64,000 nt of DNA from Congeria kusceri (lineage: Eukaryota > Mollusca > Bivalvia > Myida > Dreissenidae): contig CM051038.1 of assembly GCA_027627225.1 (NCBI GenBank), positions 37,738,341-37,802,340 of the forward strand, read 5' to 3'. Below, one piece after another: positions 21,804-33,273 of this stretch. Both the position numbers and the translations under genes were made by a program. Within the stretch, counting starts at the first letter, position 1, and each line of letters begins with the position of its first letter. The notes beneath the pieces were generated by a model. The model was given only the letters and a program-made list of their open reading frames with translations, searched no databases and was not told where the DNA came from.

Positions 21804-23845
21804 TATGCCCCCCTTCGAAGAAGTGGGGCTATATTGCTTTGCACCTTTCCGTCGGTCGGTCAGTCGGTCGGATGGTCGGTCTGTCCGTAGACCATTTCGT
21901 TTCCGCACAAGATCTAGAGAACACTTTGACCTACGATCATTTAAGTTGGTATGCTGGTTACTTGGGAGGAAAGGAAGACGCCTATTCATTTTGAGGTAAA
22001 CAGGTCAAAGGTCAAGGTCACTGTTGCTAAAAATAGAAAAACGGTTTCTGCTCAATAACTTGAGAACGCATCGAGATATTTTAATGAAACTTTTTACATA
22101 GACACCTTATATCGAGACCTCGCTTGCGATTGCATATGGGGTGGGTGGGGTCAAGGTCACCATTGCTAAAAATAGAAAAACGGTTTCCGCTCAATAACTT
22201 AAGAACGCATCAATATATTTTAATGAAACTTCAAACATATATACCTTATATTGAGACCTCGCTTGGGATTGCATATGGGGTGTGTGGGATCAATGTAAAG
22301 GTCACCATTACTAAAAATAGTAAAACAGTCTCCGCTCAATAACTTGAGAACGCATCGAGATATTTTAATGAAACTTCATACATAGATACCTTATATTGAG
22401 ACCTCACTTGCGATTGCATATGGGGTGGGTTGTGTCAAGGTCACCGTTACTAAAAATAGTAAAAACAGTTTCCGCACAATAACATGAGAAGGCATCGAGA
22501 TATTTAAATGAAACTTCATCCATATGTACCTTATATTGAGACCTCTCTTGGGATTTCATATGAGGTGGGTGGGGTCAAGGTCAAAGTCACTATAACTAAA
22601 AATAGCAAAACGGTTTCCGCTCAATAACTTAAGAACGCATCAAGATATTTTAATGAAACTTCATACATATATACCTTATATTGAGACCTCGCTTGGGATT
22701 GCATATGGGGTGTGTGGGATCAAGGTAAAGGTCACCATTACTAAAAATAGTAAAACAGTCTCCGCTCAATAACTTGAGAACGCATCGAGATATTTTAATG
22801 AAACTTCATACATAGATACCTTATATTGAGACCTCACTTGCGATTGCATATGGAGTGGGTTGTGTCAAGGTCACCGTTACTAAAAATAGAAAAACGGTTT
22901 CCGCACAATAACATGAGAAGGCATCGAGATATTTAAATGAAACTTCATCCATATGTACCTTATATAGAGACCTCGCTTGGGATTGCATATGGGGTGGGTG
23001 AGGTCAAGGTCACCATTACTAAAAATAGAAAAACGGTTTCCGCTCAATAACTTAAGAATCCATAAAGATATTTTAATGAAACTTCATACATAGATACCAT
23101 ATATCGAGACCTCGCTTGGGATTGCATATGGGGTGGGTGGGATCAAGATCAAGGTCACCATAACTAAAAATAGAAAAACGGTTTCTGCTCAATAACTTGA
23201 TAATGCATCGAGATATTTTAAAGACATTTCATACATATATACCTTATATTGAAGCCTTGCTTGAGATTGCATGTTGGGTGGGTGTGGTCAAGTTGACGGT
23301 AACTAAAAATTGAAAATGGTTTCTGCTTAATAACTTGAGAACGCATCAAGATATTTTAATGAAACTTTATACATAAATATCTTATATTGAGAACTCTCTT
23401 GGGATTGCATATGTGGTGGGTGGGATCAAGGTCAAGGTCAACGTTACTAAAAATACAAAAACGGTTTTCGATCAATAACTTGACAAGCATTGAGATATTT
23501 TAATGAAACTTCATATATAGATACTTTATTTCAAGACCTCGCTTGGGATTGCATATGGGGTAGGTGGGGTCAAGGTCACCTTTGCTAAAAATAGAAAAAC
23601 TGTTTTCGCTCAATAAGTTGAGAACGCATCGAGATAACTTAATGAAACTTCATACGTAGATACCTTATATTGAGACCTCTCTTGGGATTTCATAGGAGGT
23701 GGGTGGGGTCAAGGTCAAAGTCACTATAACTAAAAATAGCAAAACGGTTTCCGCTCAATGACTTGAGAATGCATGGAGATATTTTAATGAAACTTCATAC
23801 ATAGATACCATATATCGAGACCTCGCTTGGGATTGCATATTAAAC
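21804..23845 (+). repeat. Family J 5' end fused to a family II array
   Basis: Starts like 17950 (TATGCCCCCCTTCGAAGAAG, CTTTGCACC, (GTCG)n) and has one family J unit. Inside the GGTCAAAGGTCAAGGTCACT stretch near 22000-22020 it switches to about thirteen family II units. Within this run, blocks at about 22200-22480 and 22620-22900 are near-identical, indicating a recent expansion of a two-unit register. The 3' end is missing and the array stops in mid-unit at 23840. Confidence 0.8.
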
Positions 23846-23927
23846 ACATTTCTTATCGATTGCACATATTCACAACTTGGCTGCAAGTCGGGGGACTTGT
23901 TTATTCAGTGAAACAAAGTACATTTTT

Positions 23928-23937
23928 TGATGATGAC

Positions 23938-23973
<36 letters not shown>
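23928..23973 (+). repeat. (GAT)n microsatellite
   Basis: About fifteen trinucleotide repeats with one GAC interruption. Confidence 0.95.
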
Positions 23974-25937
23974 CTTTGATAAGGATCTGTTGCTGATCAC
24001 TGCAGACCCACAGACAACATAAAGAGGTTATAACTGCACGATCAAAAGTTTACGCCCCCCTAACCCAAAATCCTGAATCTGCCTCTTCCCCATATGGTTC
24101 AGTTGCGCTAGCAGTGGGATCTTTTGTGGCAACTAGTATGGCTCGCTAACTCAAAAATATACACGATGGACCACAACAACGCAACGATTGGTTGCATTGC
24201 TTGCACGGTTTGTCTGGATGTATACCTATGTTAGGGACATGATTGTGCACGAGGCATTGTGATGTGTGATGTCCAAGTTACCTGGAAGTGTACAGAAGTG
24301 TGAGAATTATTTGCTGAATTATAGGTTCATCATGATAGATCTTCCTTTATGGATTTCACGACAGAGCTGAGTTAACCACGCCCACCGATTTCAAGGGAGA
24401 CCACTCTGTTTATGTCCGTCAAAAAAACAAGCATGACGAGTCGGTATGCTAGCCAATATACCGTTAGTCTCTGGAATAACGAATTTTAAGTATACTGAAA
24501 TCATTTTTATCGTGATCCGTTATTTGGCGATATCCAATACATCGCCAAATCGGCTGTGGATCCCAATTTTTGTTCATGTTCTTCAATATTTTACTATTAC
24601 ACAACATTCATAAATAAATCCAGTTTCGTCCAGATTTTCAGATTAGATTTTCCAGCCTCCATTGTTACTCTTTCATTCACACTCTTGTAGTGCGACAAAC
24701 AATAATCCGACCCACTCAACATTAAAGTATTACAGTTTGATATCATCAATTGACATTGCGCTTGCGACTCATGACAACTTCCTTGCACTGCTGTCGCTTT
24801 AATTAGCAGCAGAATTAACACCCCGTCCACGTGGAAGGTGTACAGTAACCGTATGTCATAGATCACTGCTCACCTATCTGAACGACAATAACGTTATCGA
24901 TATGGCGTATATGTTTCTTGTTTGTTTAAGAGGAAATGCAAACTGCACATCGTTCGCGATAAATATACCCAATTTTGTTGTTATGTGCTACGGTACTTTT
25001 ATACAAACGTAAAGATGTCAAAGTTCTCTGCGCTAGAAAGTTTTAATACGGCATCAATAATCCCACGGTTTCCATGCGGATGATGTGACGTTGTACATGT
25101 CAGCATAATTTTCGTGCGCTTTTCTAGCAGAGCAAAGGATTTACACAAAATACATGATTGTGCAGTTTAATTGTAAATAGAAGTCGTGTTTATGTCATGA
25201 GAACAGTAAAATTTGGATAGGCGTTTCTGATTTGGAATTTATTGTACACAATTTGAAATTAATTACAATGAATAAGATTATATTTTTATATACAATTAGA
25301 ATATCTTACATATGGATATAACACATTGTGGATGTTAACAATGATAAAAAAAGTGAGTTAATTAGTGATATTTTTTTAAGATCCTGAAAAAAGGCTAGTG
25401 TATACATGTATATCCATATGCACATGAATGTTATATCTCGATCCGGCTCTATCGCGATCACGATCCTTGGACCCCGCAAATCGTGATATAACGGATCTGC
25501 AGTGTGTAGTGCACAAGCTTTTGTGTCACTGTCTTTTGTTGAAAAATGTAGTATGACCGCTGAGGAAATCGTTAAAATTCATGGGGAGATCTAACCTACA
25601 GTAGTGTCAAAATGTCAACAATTAAAATAGTCGCACTGTCAATAAAACTTTAAAAGACGATATGTTAATAATAAATAAAAGCATCTAACACAAAGCTTTC
25701 TGCTCATGTAAACAAGGAAAATTTGTTTAATTGTATTTCGGAAGTGTGTCTTTCATATAAATTATTAGGAACCTAGCTTTTCTCTGATATTTTCTTGTGT
25801 TTCCACAGGTGTATTGGTCCAAGAGGAATAACAGACAATGCCTGCGGGTATGCGTTTAACCCATAAGGCAATGGAGCTTGTCATCTTGGTTCAAACCGTA
25901 TTTTGACATCCTACATATTTATTTATCCTTCCTTTTT
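23974..25937. other. No gene recognised
   Basis: The longest stretch in the left part without an assignable repeat or gene. A minus-strand open frame at 24597-24866 has cysteines and a hydrophobic start but no ATG, and was rejected. A CGATCC/GGATCGTGAT-like set of inverted motifs lies at 25440-25500. Confidence 0.5.
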
Positions 25938-27517
25938 AGCTCGACTTTTCAAAGAAAAGGGAAGCTATTCTACTCGCCCCGGCATCGGCATCCGATCTAG
26001 GTTAAAGTTTTTCGGTAAGCTAGTTTCTCAATAATGGCTTTAGGGATTTCATTCAAACATTTATTCCCCACATTAAAATGAACCAAGTTTGGTAACTCTA
26101 GTTTGAACTTTGTAAAAATTATCGGCCTTTTTACGCTTAGAAATTTTACATATAAGCTATATGGACAGTTTGAGTTTTTCGGTAAGCTAGTTTCTCAGGA
26201 ATGGCTTGAGGGATTTCATTCAAACTTAGAACACTTATTCCCTATATTAAACAGAACTCATAGGCCAATTTTGATAACTCTAGTTTGAAATTTGTCAAAA
26301 TTATGGGCCTTTATACACTTAGAAATTTTACATATAAGCTGTTTGGACAGGTTAAAGTTTTTCGGTAAGCTAGTTTCTACTTTTCGTTTCCGCTCTCTAA
26401 CTCGAGAACAGATTAAGCTATTGTAATGAAACTTTAAACATAGATACCTTATAGCAGACCTCGCTTGGGATTGCATATGGGGTTGATGGGGTCAAGGTCA
26501 AGGTCACTGTTACTAAAAATAGAAGAACGGTTTCCGCTCATTAACTTTAAAACGTATTGAGACATTTAAATAACACTTAATACATAGATACCTTATATCA
26601 AGACCTCACTAGTGATTGCATATGGGGTGGGTGGGATCAAGTTCAAGGTCACTGTTACTAAAAATAGAAAAACGGTTTTAGCTCAATAACTTGAGATCGC
26701 ATTGAGATACTTTAATGAAACTTTATACATACATACCTTCTTTTTTTTTATATCGAGAACTCGCTTGGGATTGCATATGGGTGGGTATGGTCAAGGTCAA
26801 GGTAACTGTTACTAAAAATAGAAAAACGGTTTCCGCTCAATAACTTGCGAACGCATTGAGATATTTTTAATAAAAATTAATACATACATACCCTATATCG
26901 AGACCTCACTTGGGATTGCGTATAGAGTCATGGTCAAGGTCGCTGTTACTAAAATAGAAAAACGGTTTCCGCTCTATAACTTGATAACGAATTGAGATAT
27001 TTTAATGAAACTTTATACATAGATACCTTGTATCAAGACCTTGCATATATGGTGGGTGGGGTCAAGGTCGAGGTCACCTTTGCTAAAAATGAAAAATGGT
27101 TTCCGCTCAAAAGCTTGAGGACACATTGAGATATTTAATGAAACTTCATACATAGATATCTTATATCTAGACCTGGCTTGGGATAGCATATGGGGTGGGT
27201 GGGATCAAGGTCACAGTTACTTAAAACAGACAAACAGTTTAAGCTCAATAGCTTGAGAAGACATTGAGAGTTTTAATGAAACTTAATAAGTAAATACTTT
27301 ATATCAAGACCTCGCTTGGGATTGCATATGGGGTTGGTGGGGTCAAGGTCAAGATAACAATTACTAAACATTTTATTGATGTGCTGACTTCAATGCATTT
27401 TGTTCGAAAAATTTGGTTTTCGTGAAATTTCCATATTTCTTGTTTTACCAAAAAATTGCCAGTAACTCTGACAAGCACAAGAAAAGTTGAGCGCGCTGTC
27501 CTCTGACAGCTCTTGTC
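25938..27517 (+). mobile_element. Tandem-core element with family L 5' end, family II core and family F 3' end
   Basis: 5' terminus AGCTCGACTTTTC (25938-25950), two family L units of about 180 bp, then about seven family II units (26375-27370). The inverted terminus GAAAAGTTGAGCG (27481-27493), hairpin CTGTCCTCTGACAG (27496-27509) and CTCTTGT close the element. The 5' and 3' termini pair correctly although the core is borrowed from another family. Confidence 0.75.
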
Positions 27518-27808
27518 ATTTATTCCCGATACATTACGTCGATACTTTCACTTGTTCAATGTTGCTAAGCAGGCATAGTCTCCCTTTGTTTACATTTTAT
27601 TGCTGTTGTTGACGGTTCTTCAATTGCAAAATAAATCCATTTTACCGTCAGATATTAAATTACAATTGTTCATTAAACATAATATTAACATGTTGTTTTG
27701 TATTTAATAGATCTAAGTTTTTATATCCAGTAATCCCACTAAAGTATTTGAGTATTGAAGAAGTTTTCGGCGAACTTTCTGCGGGCGCCATTTTGTTTTG
27801 ATGGTTTT

Positions 27809-28370
27809 TATGCTCCCACTTTAGAGGGGGGGCATATAGATTTGCTCTTGTCCGTTCGTCCGTCCGTCTGTCCGTCATGTCTGTCTGTCGCTCGTAACTA
27901 AAAAAGTATAACTGCTAGAGTGATGAAACTTTATAAGTATATTCATCTGCATCGGGGCTTATGCACCTGGGTATTTTGGTGCATTATTTTCCGACATCAG
28001 CGGAGTTATGGTCCTTTTTTAGCAAAAAATGACATTTTGGACTTTGTCGTTCGTAACTCAGAAAGTATTACTGCTAGAGTGATGAAACTTTATAAACATA
28101 TTAATCAGCATGTAAATTTGTGCACCTGGGTATTTTCGTGCATTTTTCTTCTAACATCAGCAGAGTTATGGCCCTTTTTTAGCAAAATATTACATTTAAT
28201 AACTTGTGTTGTGCTTAACTCAAAAAGTATTACTGCTAGAGTGATGAAACTTTATAAACATATTAATCAGCTTGTGAACTTGTGCTTTTGGTGCAGTTTT
28301 TCCGACATTAGCGGAGTTTTGTGACACCCAGCGGAATGTGGTGGCATCCGTGTCCTACGGACACGTCTAG
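27809..28370 (+). mobile_element. Tandem-core element, family H, complete
   Basis: 5' TATGCTCCCACTTTAGAGGG, microsatellite GTCCGTTCGTCCGTCCGTC, three units of about 155 bp (AACTCAGAAAGTATTACTGC, GATGAAACTTTATAA, CCTGGGTATTTT). 3' GTGGCATC, hairpin CGTGTCCTACGGACACG (28350-28366) and TCTAG. Confidence 0.75.
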
Positions 28371-28418
28371 TTTGCGGTCAGTATTGCTACGTTTCTCATA
28401 CACTTTACTGCCAATTTG

Positions 28419-29214
28419 TATGCCCCCACAAAGTGGGAGGCATTAAGCATTGCACTTGTCGGTCCCGTACATGGGTACGTATGTCCAGAAATTTAACTCC
28501 TCTTTAATGGCTGGGCAGAATTCGCTCAAACTTTCATTGCTGAACAAACTTAATGTATAGATTATGGTTAAGGAAGGGATTTTGGCTGTGACTAATTTTG
28601 GCAGAATTATGGCCTTTGACATTTTTCCAGTATATATACTTCATGAAATTTTGTGGTCTCAACTCCTCATTAACGGCTGGGCGGATTATGCTCCAACTTT
28701 CACAGCTAAACAACCTTAATGTGTAGATGATGGTAAAGGAACGAATTTTAGCTGCAACGAATTGTGGCATTATTATTTCCCTTTGACATTTTTTGCACTA
28801 TATATACTTCATGAAATTTTGTGGTCTCAACTCCTCTTTAACTGCTGGGCAGATTTCGCTCTTACTTTTACAGCTTAACAACCTTAGTGTGTAGGTGATT
28901 TTATTGGAAGGAATTTTAGCTGCAACTAATTTTGTCAGAATTATGGCCCTTTGACATTTTTTTCCACTATATATACTTGATGAAAATTTTTGGATTCATG
29001 CAATTTCTCTTTAACGGCCGGGCGGATTACACTCAAACTTTCACAGCTAAACAACCTTAATTTGTAGGTGATCACAAATGAAGGAAAATGGCTGTGACCA
29101 ATTGTGGCAGAATTATGGCCGTTTGTCTTTTTTCCACTATAGAATTTATGTGACACACCCTTTGCCTGTGTCCAAACATGCATCATGGGGCATCCGTGTC
29201 TGTGACACATGTAG
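28419..29214 (+). mobile_element. Tandem-core element, family I, complete
   Basis: 5' TATGCCCCCACAAAGTGGG, about four units of roughly 160 bp (CAACTCCTCTTTAACGGCTGG, AAACTTTCACAGCTAAACAAC, TGGCAGAATTATGGCC). 3' CATGGGGCATCC, hairpin GTGTCTGTGACAC (29196-29208) and ATGTAG. It lies only 48 bp after family H and shares the GGCATCCGTGTC 3' motif with it, so H and I are related. Confidence 0.75.
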
Positions 29215-30251
29215 TTTATTCTTGGTTGGTCGTTTTGTGTCTGTTTGGCCCATAAACCAACGTCCGGCCAAGATTCAAATCTTTGGTTAGTGTTGATGTT
29301 GAAGTGGATTTCATAGAGAGAGCAGTCCATTCTAGATGCTCCAAACATTGTGCATATCAGTTATCCCTTTCTGAACACTCTTTCACATTTTTGATAGTTT
29401 TACAATTTTTAATGCATATCTATGAATATTCATCTTGAATTCTGCCTATGCCACATGTGCGTTTAAATCCTGTGACTGTGTAAACTATGTCTAGGTCATC
29501 ATTACGCGTATGCACATGCTATTTTAAGAATCAGGGAATTTTGTAAAATTGAACGGACTTTCACTATTACTTTCTCTAAAGGTTACACACCACCAAAACC
29601 TTACTACAAAAACAACAAATTATTGGAATGTCAGACATGTTAGTCAGTTTGACGTACAAAATTGCGAATGAAGCCCATGCTTATCAGTGCCACGATAATC
29701 GACCTGTCTATCACGGTCTGTCGTAACGTCAATTGTACTAGAATCTTAAGAGAAACGTTAACAATCGTCTGTAATCGTCTTACCATAGCGTATACCTGAC
29801 ACTAGCGTATTAGAACCGTAGCAGATCGTAACATATCTTTGTGAAACAGTGGTAAATAGGCTGCGGAATCCTACAGTGTCTTTGATATTCTTAGTGTCGT
29901 CCTACAGCAAACGTCAGCATACGTAGGAAGATGCAATCGGGACACTGTACATCCCCACTTATCACGATTAACACGTCTATGATCAATCGTGGGCAATCAT
30001 AGCCAAAATCGTGACAGTGTGACCGAGGCTTAATATATGTTTACATAAATGTAATTCATATGCATGTAAATCTAGACTAGTACTTTATCAAAGCATTGTA
30101 CTCAAATATCACATGATTAACTAATTTTACACAAAAGAGCATGTGGTAACACTTGTAATGTATTTCTTTAATATTTTTACTTTAGGCTAAAAAAATTAAT
30201 GAATTATTTCTGGGGTACTTTTTCCCATATATCCGGAGGGCGGGCGAATTT
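29215..30251. other. No gene recognised
   Basis: Unassigned. The last part (29988-30032) is the partner of the inverted terminus at 20366. The left edge of the palindrome may extend into this stretch, because its mirror would lie beyond the window. Confidence 0.5.
29988..30032 (-). repeat. Long inverted terminus, right member
   Basis: The reverse complement reads AAGCCTCGGTCACACTGTCA and onward, matching 20366-20412. Sequence just inside (TTATCACGATTAACACG, GATCAATCGTGGGC) is rich in CGAT/ATCG motifs. Confidence 0.55.
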
Positions 30252-31632
30252 TTTTATTTTTTTATTTTTTTTCTCCAACTCTTTTCTATTGGAACTATGT
30301 AGTGGCTTATTAAAACAAGTAAATAAATACAGATTAAAGACAATTTTACGTTTTAATAACAACATACACATAAAATTCAAAGTATAGATTTATTAATCAA
30401 ATAGAATTATTAATCACAAACTGTCATTTATGCAAGCTGACGTAAAAAGACAATTAATTTGAATGTTCAGAATTAACATAAGTGCCTTCAAATTGACATA
30501 CCATCAGCATTAAAGTACTTCTATTTATAGAATTTAACTTTTCGTAAAACATATTTTTATAATTCTAAAAAATATGAGTTATTTTTGCAATAAACCACCA
30601 ATCATTTTTGGAAAGCAAAATCAACACTTGTCAATGCAGCTGGCATTTTCCTTTGTTTCCATATGACTTATATTGACACAGATTTTCTTTAAAAAAAATA
30701 TGGAATGGACACGCAAAAGCATCTACGAAACAAAATTTTAAATCAACAAATAAACGATATTTATAAAGGTTCCCAATCGAATATGACTTTGTTTTTCAAA
30801 ATATACACAGTATTTCACAATTTGTGTATATCCGATTTATATAATTAAATCAGACAGGAAGAAAGTTAGTGGAAATACCGAAATCTCCACCGGGTTACTC
30901 TTCTTCCGCTATGTTAAAATGCTGATTCGTTTAATTTTAAGCCGCTGTCCATGGGATCTAAATTAATACGTCGTAATTGTAGTTATAGTTCTTATGAACG
31001 TTTATGGTGTTTGTTTGCTGAAATCTGTTTCTTATATATGAAAGGCATTGTTCAAAACCACTTGGTACGAACGGAATAAACTATAATGTACATTCTTGTT
31101 TACTCCAGAGTCATCACCAGTTATTGCATATGGAGAAAAGACGATAGCAAGTTACCAAAATGTTAATAATTCACAGATTTCAATGCATACTTTTTGTTTC
31201 TTGTTCGGTTACATGCCCATTAGAAACACTTTCTGCAAAGTTTTATTTTTAGTAACATATTTCTTTAAAACCCGGGCGCGATCGTCAAAAAATAGTTAAT
31301 AAAAAATGTGTGGATGGCCATAAAAAAATGTTGGGGCGCTGCATGAGAAACAAATCATTATTTTGTTTAGCCTTACTATCATTATATAAAGGTGTCCATA
31401 TGTGAATATGTGAAGATATTTTCGTAAAATAGTACTGCCCAGGTTCTAAAATCTTGCTTTAATTTAAAACATATAAACTCTTCAAAAGTTCGTCCACATC
31501 TTGCTAATCCAGATGTTTGAAAAAAAAGAAAAACAAATAATAAAAGAACTTTGTAACTTAGTGTAGTATTTAATGTTTTACAAAGTTATCAGAAGCATGT
31601 TAAATTTTGTCTCTTATTTTATTACGTGCACG
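30252..31632. other. Outer left arm, no gene recognised
   Basis: AT-rich, with a mirror copy at about 62620-64000. No domain or repeat family recognised. Confidence 0.5.
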
Positions 31633-31919
31633 GGTGAAGTACCTAAATCCGGACACTTGCTGGTTTTTGGACGATTTCTCTGGATAATGGCATCAAACAA
31701 AAGTAAAAAGTTAACCATAATAAGTTTGGTTTAATCTTACGCTTTGGTCAAAATCTTACTGGAATCTGGATATACTATTTTGATTTCAATCCCCCATGTG
31801 CATATGTTTACGTTTGAAAGGCAGAAAAAAACAATAGTAAGTTAATGAATTGATACTCTATTGATTCTGTTCAAACTTTACATACGTTTATGAGACAGGT
31901 GCGTGCATCAATTGATACC

Positions 31920-33144
31920 CAGGGCTTTCCTTAGACTTTGAATTTCAAGAGTCAATGAATCTTGGGGTCAAATTTTCAAGAGTCAAAATCAAATTACCCA
32001 AGAGTCAGATATAAACTTCAAGAGTCAATGTTTTGTGGGTAGTTTATATTTGTTTTCCTTCTTTTTATTATTATTAATATTTAATTTAATATTTATATTG
32101 ACGTCGTCAGTGTCAGCATAACTTTCGCCCGCTTTTCTAGAAAACAAAAAATAATTTACGTGAAATACACAGACTATTAAGACATGTGTTTATGACACTC
32201 TTACACTAAAATTGAATGTTGGATATTTCAGATATAAGAAATGTTACGTAATAGTCAGAATTTTCAAATTTTGGAATTATATTTTACCTTTTTTAAAGGA
32301 AAGTAATTAAAAGCAATGCCTTTTTATTTAGGAACTAGACTAAATGTGGATATTATCAACAAAGGTAGCGGTGAGTAAATTGTGTTTTAAACGTTTAATA
32401 CTCGGGAATAAACATACTCTAGCGAACGCATGTACATTAAATAAAGTGTGGATACATGTATATAACGCCGATTGGGCAATAGTTCATGTCATTGGAAGTG
32501 TATATAACTATGTGTGTGTGGTACATTTTTATCGAGCGCACCGGGATTCTCTCCCATATGGCCATCGCCCCCAGAAGACTTGTTAGTTGGGTTACGACGG
32601 ATAGTGCAAGATACAGGAGACGCCCCGTTCCAGAGACGACCCTGGGTCTTTTAGTGCCCGGTGTGAAGCACCTAGTACATTGCACCTCGGTTTAACGTCT
32701 CATGCGAAAGACGAGTTAGTAGGTTAGGGTGTAGCGGTAGCTCGAACCTGCGACCCGTGAGTTGTGAAACCAGTGCGTTACCACTAGACCAAGGATCCGC
32801 CACTAATATATATAACTATGCGTTTTAATTGGTCAATATAGATTTTTCTGAGCAACAAAACTCCGCCTAATGGGCGGAGCTACACAGTAACTTGACCGCT
32901 GATGGGCAACATCTATTTAAAGATTGACTCGCCTCCAACCAATAATCGCTGAGTGTTTTATCAACTTTGACATCGCTGTTTGACTGATTGGGATAATCAG
33001 CCAGAGTTGCACTGTATGTCGCAAGTCCAGAAATTGCACCGGGTCAAAGGTGACGCATGAAGTAATTACCTCGCGAGTCAAACAAGCGTATTTTAAAATT
33101 CCCATGCGTCAAAACCCGGGAGCTCGGGTCAAAGGAAAGCCCTG
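31920..33144. mobile_element. Possible non-autonomous hAT-like element
   Basis: Ends CAGGGCTTTCCTTAGAC (31920-31936) and GTCAAAGGAAAGCCCTG (33128-33144) are inverted repeats with one mismatch in 17. The CAGGG start resembles the hAT element at 7227. Flanking octamers (TTGATACC, ATACGATA) are not identical, so the class is tentative. It carries an internal SINE at 32513-32808. Confidence 0.5.
32513..32808 (-). mobile_element. tRNA-headed SINE (SINE-2), left-arm copy
   Basis: On the minus strand the head reads GGCGGATCCTTGGTCTAGTGG, with the B-box-like GGTTCGAGC. The body contains GAGACGTTAAACCGAGG. Flanked by the 12-bp target duplication TATATAACTATG at 32501-32512 and 32809-32820. The T-arm does not fold well, so this is a SINE head rather than a tRNA gene. 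Confidence 0.75.
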
Positions 33145-33273
33145 ATACGATATAAGTATGTGTCTTGATCATACCAACAACACATTTTGTGTGAGGTGTC
33201 CGGATTTCCGGATTTAGGTATTGCACCAGTATGTTTGAATGTTTCAGTTGACATTGACAGTCCCACGCTCGCG

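Larger units (their letters stand above)
31633..33227. mobile_element. Unit with inverted termini, nested around a second inverted pair
   Basis: GGTGAAGTACCTAAATCCGG (31633 on) is matched in inverse by CCGGATTTAGGTATTGCACC (33208-33227), with a short CCGGATTT duplication at the right end. Inside it, 31920-33144 has its own inverted ends. It is present in both arms, so older than the duplication. No coding frame. Confidence 0.45.

Noticed and set aside
21990..23845. CRISPR-like regularly spaced repeats
   Set aside because: The whole unit is repeated with gradual divergence. There are no constant short repeats with unique spacers, and the context is eukaryotic repeat DNA.
24597..24866. Minus-strand open frame with a hydrophobic start and five cysteines, suggestive of a secreted protein
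   Set aside because: It begins at GTG with an in-frame TGA just upstream and no ATG, and the nearest acceptor-like site (GTCGTTCAG) leads to a stop in all three frames. No family match could be made.
32735..32808. tRNA-like gene on the minus strand (and mirror at 61448)
   Set aside because: Poor T-arm pairing, a SINE body downstream and flanking 12-bp target duplications show it is a SINE head.
33187..33273. ATG and 29 codons leading into the reverse transcriptase frame
   Set aside because: This stretch is also present in the right arm without the LINE, so it is flanking DNA that happens to be in frame and not the element's N-terminus.
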